Assembly (NCBI GenBank): GCA_027021095.1
Contig: JALUUZ010000341.1
Coordinates: 1-9,610, forward strand
Length of the DNA stretch: 9,610 nucleotides
Direction: 5' to 3'
Source of the DNA: Gammaproteobacteria bacterium
Lineage (GTDB): Bacteria > Pseudomonadota > Gammaproteobacteria > SZUA-21
In this document: positions 7,549-9,610 of the stretch, piece after piece
Layout of the letters: each line of letters opens with the position of its first letter
Numbering within the stretch: the stretch's first letter is position 1
The notes under the pieces: generated by a model
Database searches by the model: none
The model's input: only the letters and a program-made list of their open reading frames with translations
What the model was told of the DNA's origin: nothing
Position numbers and translations under genes: made by a program

Positions 7549-7605
7549 TTATATTATAAGCATCGAATTATATTATAAATTACAGTATCACGGTGATGAC
7601 ATCAC
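7549..7605 (+). repeat. Cluster of short palindromes with 19-bp spacing
   Basis: TTATATTATAA occurs at 7549-7559 and 7568-7578. Each copy is a perfect dyad around a central T, and the first extends to 13 bp. A third dyad, ATCACGGTGAT, lies at 7587-7597 around a central G. The centres are 7554, 7573 and 7592, exactly 19 bp apart. A fourth dyad, GTGATGACATCAC (7593-7605, centre 7599), overlaps the third. The arrangement looks like a set of protein binding sites, possibly near promoter -10 elements, but no known regulator is assigned. The rest of the gap from 7606 to about 7780 shows nothing I can support. Confidence 0.45.
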
Positions 7606-7782
7606 AGCCCTTGAGCCGTTCCGCCGCGAAGAGGGGGAGAAATTCGGGCCGGCAGCGATCTGTACGGGTTGGCGTTATAAATGCTGTAGGTAAAGTCTGT
7701 TGGCTGATGACCGATAGTTTGTAGTGATTGCGGGCTTTTGTCTGGAAATTGGTCAAAGTGTGAGCTGCTTCAGGCGAATTAT

Positions 7783-7810
7783 TTGAAAAATTCAGAGAGA
7801 AAGTTATTAT
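7783..7810 (+). promoter_or_regulatory. Candidate sigma70-type promoter for lpxC
   Basis: TTGAAA (7783-7788) and TATTAT (7805-7810) are each 5 of 6 matches to the -35 and -10 consensus, separated by 16 bp in AT-rich DNA. An overlapping TATATA follows at 7808-7813. Transcription would start near 7817 and leave a leader of about 150 nt before the lpxC ATG, long enough for control of translation. It is the best promoter match seen in the 550-bp gap. Confidence 0.5.
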
Positions 7811-7860
7811 ATAACCTCCGGTTTGAATCGGGAGCCAGCACCAAGCGTCTGGCGGCGGAA

Positions 7861-7968
7861 ATGTTTACTTTTCCTTACGCTTTTGCTGTGTTAACATCTG
7901 CTGCAAAGCGAAGTCCAGAAAAAAAGCGGAACATCAACGCGATATTGCAGGATAGAATAATTAAATGA
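7861..7968 (+). CDS. Possible 35-aa upstream ORF overlapping the lpxC start
   Basis: I do not recognise this ORF. It starts at an ATG (MFTFPYAFAVLTSAAKR) and ends at the TGA inside the lpxC start, giving an ATGA overlap. The first dozen residues are hydrophobic and the rest is basic (KRSPEKKRN). The open frame continues back to a TTG at 7738, but that start would lie upstream of the proposed promoter's transcription start. The ribosome binding site (GGCGGCGGAA directly before the ATG) is poor. The stop is forced by the conserved ATGATAAAG start of lpxC, so the overlap alone is weak evidence. It could be a leader that affects lpxC translation, or chance. Confidence 0.2.
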   Translation: MFTFPYAFAVLTSAAKRSPEKKRNINAILQDRIIK

Positions 7969-8888
7969 TAAAGCAACGCACGCTAAAGAATGTTATTCGG
8001 GCTACAGGGGTCGGGCTGCATACAGGGGAAAAGGTTTATCTTACTTTACGACCTGCACCAGCCAACAGTGGTATAGTCTTTCGCAGAACAGATCTGGAAC
8101 CAGTTGTCGAAGTCAAGGCAAAACCGGAAAATGTCGGTGATACCCGTTTGTCGACAACGCTTGTTCAGGGACCCGTGCGTATCTCGACGGTTGAGCATCT
8201 CTTGTCAGCCCTGGCAGGACTGGGAATCGATAACATCTATATAGACCTGAGCGCGCCTGAAGTGCCGATCATGGATGGCAGTGCCGGACCGTTTGTGTTT
8301 CTGATTCAATCTGCCGGGATAGAAGAACAGAATGCACCGAAAAAATTCATTCGGATCAAGAAACCGGTCAAGGTTCAGGATGACGACAAGTGGGCCAGGT
8401 TCGAGCCCTTCGACGGGTTCAAGATCGGGTTTACGATCGATTTCAACCATCCTGTCTTCCATGCCCATGGCCAGACCACGGAGATTGATTTCGCCAAGAC
8501 TTCTTTTGTCAGGGAAATAAGCCGTGCCCGGACGTTCGGTTTTATGAAGGACATCGAGGCATTGCGGAACAACCAGCTTGCGCTTGGCGGCAGCCTGGAC
8601 AATGCCGTGGTAGTCGATGATTTTCGTATCCTCAATGAAGATGGGTTACGTTACGAGGATGAGTTTGTCAAGCACAAGATCCTGGATGCAATCGGTGATC
8701 TGTATCTGCTTGGACATGGGTTGATTGGTGCATTCAATGGTTACAAGTCAGGGCACGAATTGAACAACAAGCTGTTGCGGGCACTGCTGGCGGATGAACA
8801 GGCCTGGGAAGAAGTAATTTTTGTCGACGAGTACGAGAAGGATGCAGTGTCCTTTTTGCATCCAGTTGCCACCCCTACGACGATTTGA
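7965..8888 (+). CDS. lpxC: LpxC, UDP-3-O-acyl-N-acetylglucosamine deacetylase
   Basis: LpxC is the cytoplasmic zinc enzyme that removes the N-acetyl group from UDP-3-O-acyl-GlcNAc, the committed step of lipid A synthesis, so the host makes an LPS-type outer membrane. The product is 307 aa (E. coli 305). MIKQRTLKNVIRATGVGLHTG is the conserved start. STVEHLLSAL holds E77 (general base) and zinc ligand H78, HKILDAIGD holds zinc ligands H237 and D241, and SGHELNNKLLRALL holds H264; these correspond to E78, H79, H238, D242 and H265 of E. coli. The insert RARTFGFMKDIEALR is also present. The C-terminus (HPVATPTTI) does not resemble the E. coli tail recognised by FtsH. The Shine-Dalgarno site is weak (AGGA at 7949-7952, 12 bp from the ATG). 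The gene sits alone between a long leader and the convergent dciA. Confidence 0.98.
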   Translation: MIKQRTLKNVIRATGVGLHTGEKVYLTLRPAPANSGIVFRRTDLEPVVEVKAKPENVGDTRLSTTLVQGPVRISTVEHLLSALAGLGIDNIYIDLSAPEVPIMDGSAGPFVFLIQSAGIEEQNAPKKFIRIKKPVKVQDDDKWARFEPFDGFKIGFTIDFNHPVFHAHGQTTEIDFAKTSFVREISRARTFGFMKDIEALRNNQLALGGSLDNAVVVDDFRILNEDGLRYEDEFVKHKILDAIGDLYLLGHGLIGAFNGYKSGHELNNKLLRALLADEQAWEEVIFVDEYEKDAVSFLHPVATPTTI

Positions 8889-8902
8889 CCTGTACTGGAA
8901 GG

Positions 8903-8940
8903 AACCGGCCGGACTCAGGTTTTGTCGTTTCGGGCCGGTT
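8903..8940. terminator. GC-rich stem-loop between convergent lpxC and dciA
   Basis: AACCGGCC (8903-8910) pairs perfectly with GGCCGGTT (8933-8940) around a 22-nt loop that contains the dciA stop codon. Neither strand has a strong T run after the stem (GGTTTATT on +, GGTTCCTT on -). It may act weakly in both directions, mainly for dciA, or protect 3' ends. Confidence 0.4.
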
Positions 8941-9373
8941 TATTGACGAAATCCAGCAGTAGTTTTCGAAGCCGCTGATTCTGTAGTGACTCAGCGGCTT
9001 TTTCAATGATCTTTTTCTGGGAGCGGGAGAGGCTTGGCAGGATTCTTGTAGCAGGTTCAGAGTCAGGCGGCGTTGGCGGCACGACAATAAACCTGGTTTT
9101 TTTTACAGGAATGCCTTGTTCGCGCATAAACTGATTGATGGCACTTGCATGGGCGCGTAATTTATAGGACCATGCTGGGGAACGTGCGTAAAGGGTGATT
9201 CGCGTACCGTGAAAACCTGCGACACCACAATGGTTTTTCAACGGCGCGGGCAGGAAGTCATGCAGGTACTGGTTCAGCTTTTTCAGGGTGAGGCAGTGCG
9301 AAATGACAGAACTGTGACCGGTTCCTGCTTTTACAAGGATGTCGGAAATGGTTCTGGGTTTAAGTTTTTTCAT
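8915..9373 (-). CDS. dciA: DciA, DUF721 replicative helicase loader
   Basis: DciA is the ancestral bacterial loader or activator of the replicative helicase DnaB, replaced by DnaC in E. coli relatives. The product is 152 aa, close to the size of gammaproteobacterial members. Residues about 11-98 show the DUF721 pattern: a helical start (ISDIL, LTLKKLNQYLHDFLPAPLKNH), then a strand pair with GTRITLYARSPAWSYKLR (56-73), then a helix and IPVKKTRFIVV. A Pro-rich linker (PPTPPDSEPA, 99-108) leads to a charged helical C-terminus (SRSQKKIIEKAAESL). The ATG at 9371-9373 gives MKKLKPRTISDIL; no good ribosome binding site is visible. The neighbours lpxC and an M23-like gene match the gene order in Pseudomonas and relatives. 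I infer the function from the domain and position; older annotations call it only DUF721. Confidence 0.85.
   Translation of the reverse strand: MKKLKPRTISDILVKAGTGHSSVISHCLTLKKLNQYLHDFLPAPLKNHCGVAGFHGTRITLYARSPAWSYKLRAHASAINQFMREQGIPVKKTRFIVVPPTPPDSEPATRILPSLSRSQKKIIEKAAESLQNQRLRKLLLDFVNKPARNDKT
8969..9003 (+). terminator. Intrinsic terminator for lpxC, inside dciA
   Basis: AAGCCGCTGA (8969-8978) pairs perfectly with TCAGCGGCTT (8991-9000) around a 12-nt loop, and the stem runs into five T residues (8999-9003). This is a classic rho-independent terminator reading on the + strand. The - strand lacks a T run after the stem, so it should not stop dciA transcription. It lies over codons 124-135 of the convergent dciA. 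Confidence 0.75.
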
Positions 9374-9438
9374 TTTTACGCGATAATTTAAGTTAGGCTT
9401 CGGTTTTTGTGTCTGTCTTGGAATAGTGCTTTAGCCCT

Positions 9439-9610
9439 ATGAATATAATTTTATTTACGAAGTATATAGGAAGCCCCATGACTTTGCGGATGGGGCATAC
9501 CCGTTTCTACGTAATAGCGATGGTTGTCATTTTAACCGCCGCGTTCGGTATTTTCTATTCGGGCTACTGGCTTGGCAGCGCACGCGGAGACCTGGTATCG
9601 ACCGATGGCC
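9439..9610 (+). CDS. Probable M23-family envelope peptidase, N-terminal part only
   Basis: Only 57 residues are in the window, with no catalytic motif, so the call rests on position and the N-terminus. The frame starts MNIILFTKYIGSPMTLRMG, followed by a hydrophobic segment at about residues 24-46 (VIAMVVILTAAFGIFYSGYW) and then LGSARGDLVSTDG, consistent with a signal anchor and a periplasmic domain. In Pseudomonas-like genomes an M23 (LytM-type) peptidoglycan endopeptidase gene lies next to dciA before secA, and such proteins often begin with a short tail of this kind. A second ATG at 9478 has AGGAAG (9468-9473) upstream and would shorten the tail by 13 residues. The gene is divergent from dciA, with 65 bp between starts. 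It could also be another single-pass membrane protein. Confidence 0.5.
   Translation, partial: MNIILFTKYIGSPMTLRMGHTRFYVIAMVVILTAAFGIFYSGYWLGSARGDLVSTDG
9444..9449 (+). promoter_or_regulatory. Perfect -10 box near the M23-like gene start
   Basis: TATAAT is a perfect consensus -10. The nearest -35-like match is TTGGAA at 9418-9423, 20 bp away, which is longer than the usual spacing. Transcription from it would start near 9456, after the ATG at 9439 but before the ATG at 9478. It therefore bears on which start is used. Confidence 0.3.

Noticed and set aside
7549..7578. Tandem TATATTATAA copies read as promoter -10 boxes
   Set aside because: No convincing -35 hexamer is found 16-18 bp upstream of either copy, so I list them as palindromes rather than promoters.
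7460..7693. + strand open frame of 77 codons after ftsZ
   Set aside because: It starts inside the strong ftsZ stem-loop, runs through the AT-rich palindromes, and shows no coding-like composition or ribosome binding site.
7606..7780. Small RNA gene in the ftsZ-lpxC gap
   Set aside because: No clear promoter plus terminator pair bounds this stretch, and no known RNA family is recognisable.

Overview
This window is the distal half of a chromosomal division and cell wall (dcw) cluster from a gammaproteobacterium. It runs murG (3' part), murC, murB, ddl, ftsQ, ftsA, ftsZ and lpxC on the + strand, then a convergent dciA (DUF721) gene on the - strand, then the first codons of a + strand gene that is probably an M23-type envelope peptidase. 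The order ftsZ-lpxC-dciA-M23 and the FtsZ C-terminal tail (VPAFLRIQND) point to a Gammaproteobacterium outside the Enterobacterales, since E. coli loads its helicase with DnaC and has secM/secA after lpxC. A Chromatiales- or Pseudomonas-like lineage is my best guess; I cannot name a genus. Coding DNA is moderately GC-rich, while the gaps around lpxC are clearly AT-richer.

Region 1-4909 is a tightly packed run. murG/murC and murB/ddl overlap by ATGA, murC and murB are separated by 2 bp, and ddl and ftsQ by 12 bp. These genes make the cytoplasmic peptidoglycan precursor: MurC adds L-Ala, MurB supplies UDP-MurNAc, Ddl makes D-Ala-D-Ala, and MurG makes lipid II. FtsQ then links the divisome to periplasmic synthesis.

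Region 4913-7414 holds ftsA and ftsZ, the membrane anchor and the tubulin-like ring protein. The 129-bp gap between them carries a plausible promoter and a 31-codon ORF.

Region 7415-7964 is a 550-bp gap with no convincing standard gene. It holds a strong stem-loop downstream of ftsZ, a set of short perfect palindromes whose centres are spaced 19 bp, a good sigma70-like promoter for lpxC, and a short upstream ORF that overlaps the lpxC start by ATGA.

Region 7965-9610 contains lpxC (the committed step of lipid A synthesis), dciA (replicative helicase loader) and the start of the M23-like gene. The best lpxC terminator lies inside the 3' end of the convergent dciA coding sequence.

All recognisable genes are intact apart from the two cut by the window edges. 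I see no mobile element, CRISPR array, RNA gene or phage signal. I do not find an undescribed multi-gene system here; the points worth a second look are small regulatory structures in the gaps.
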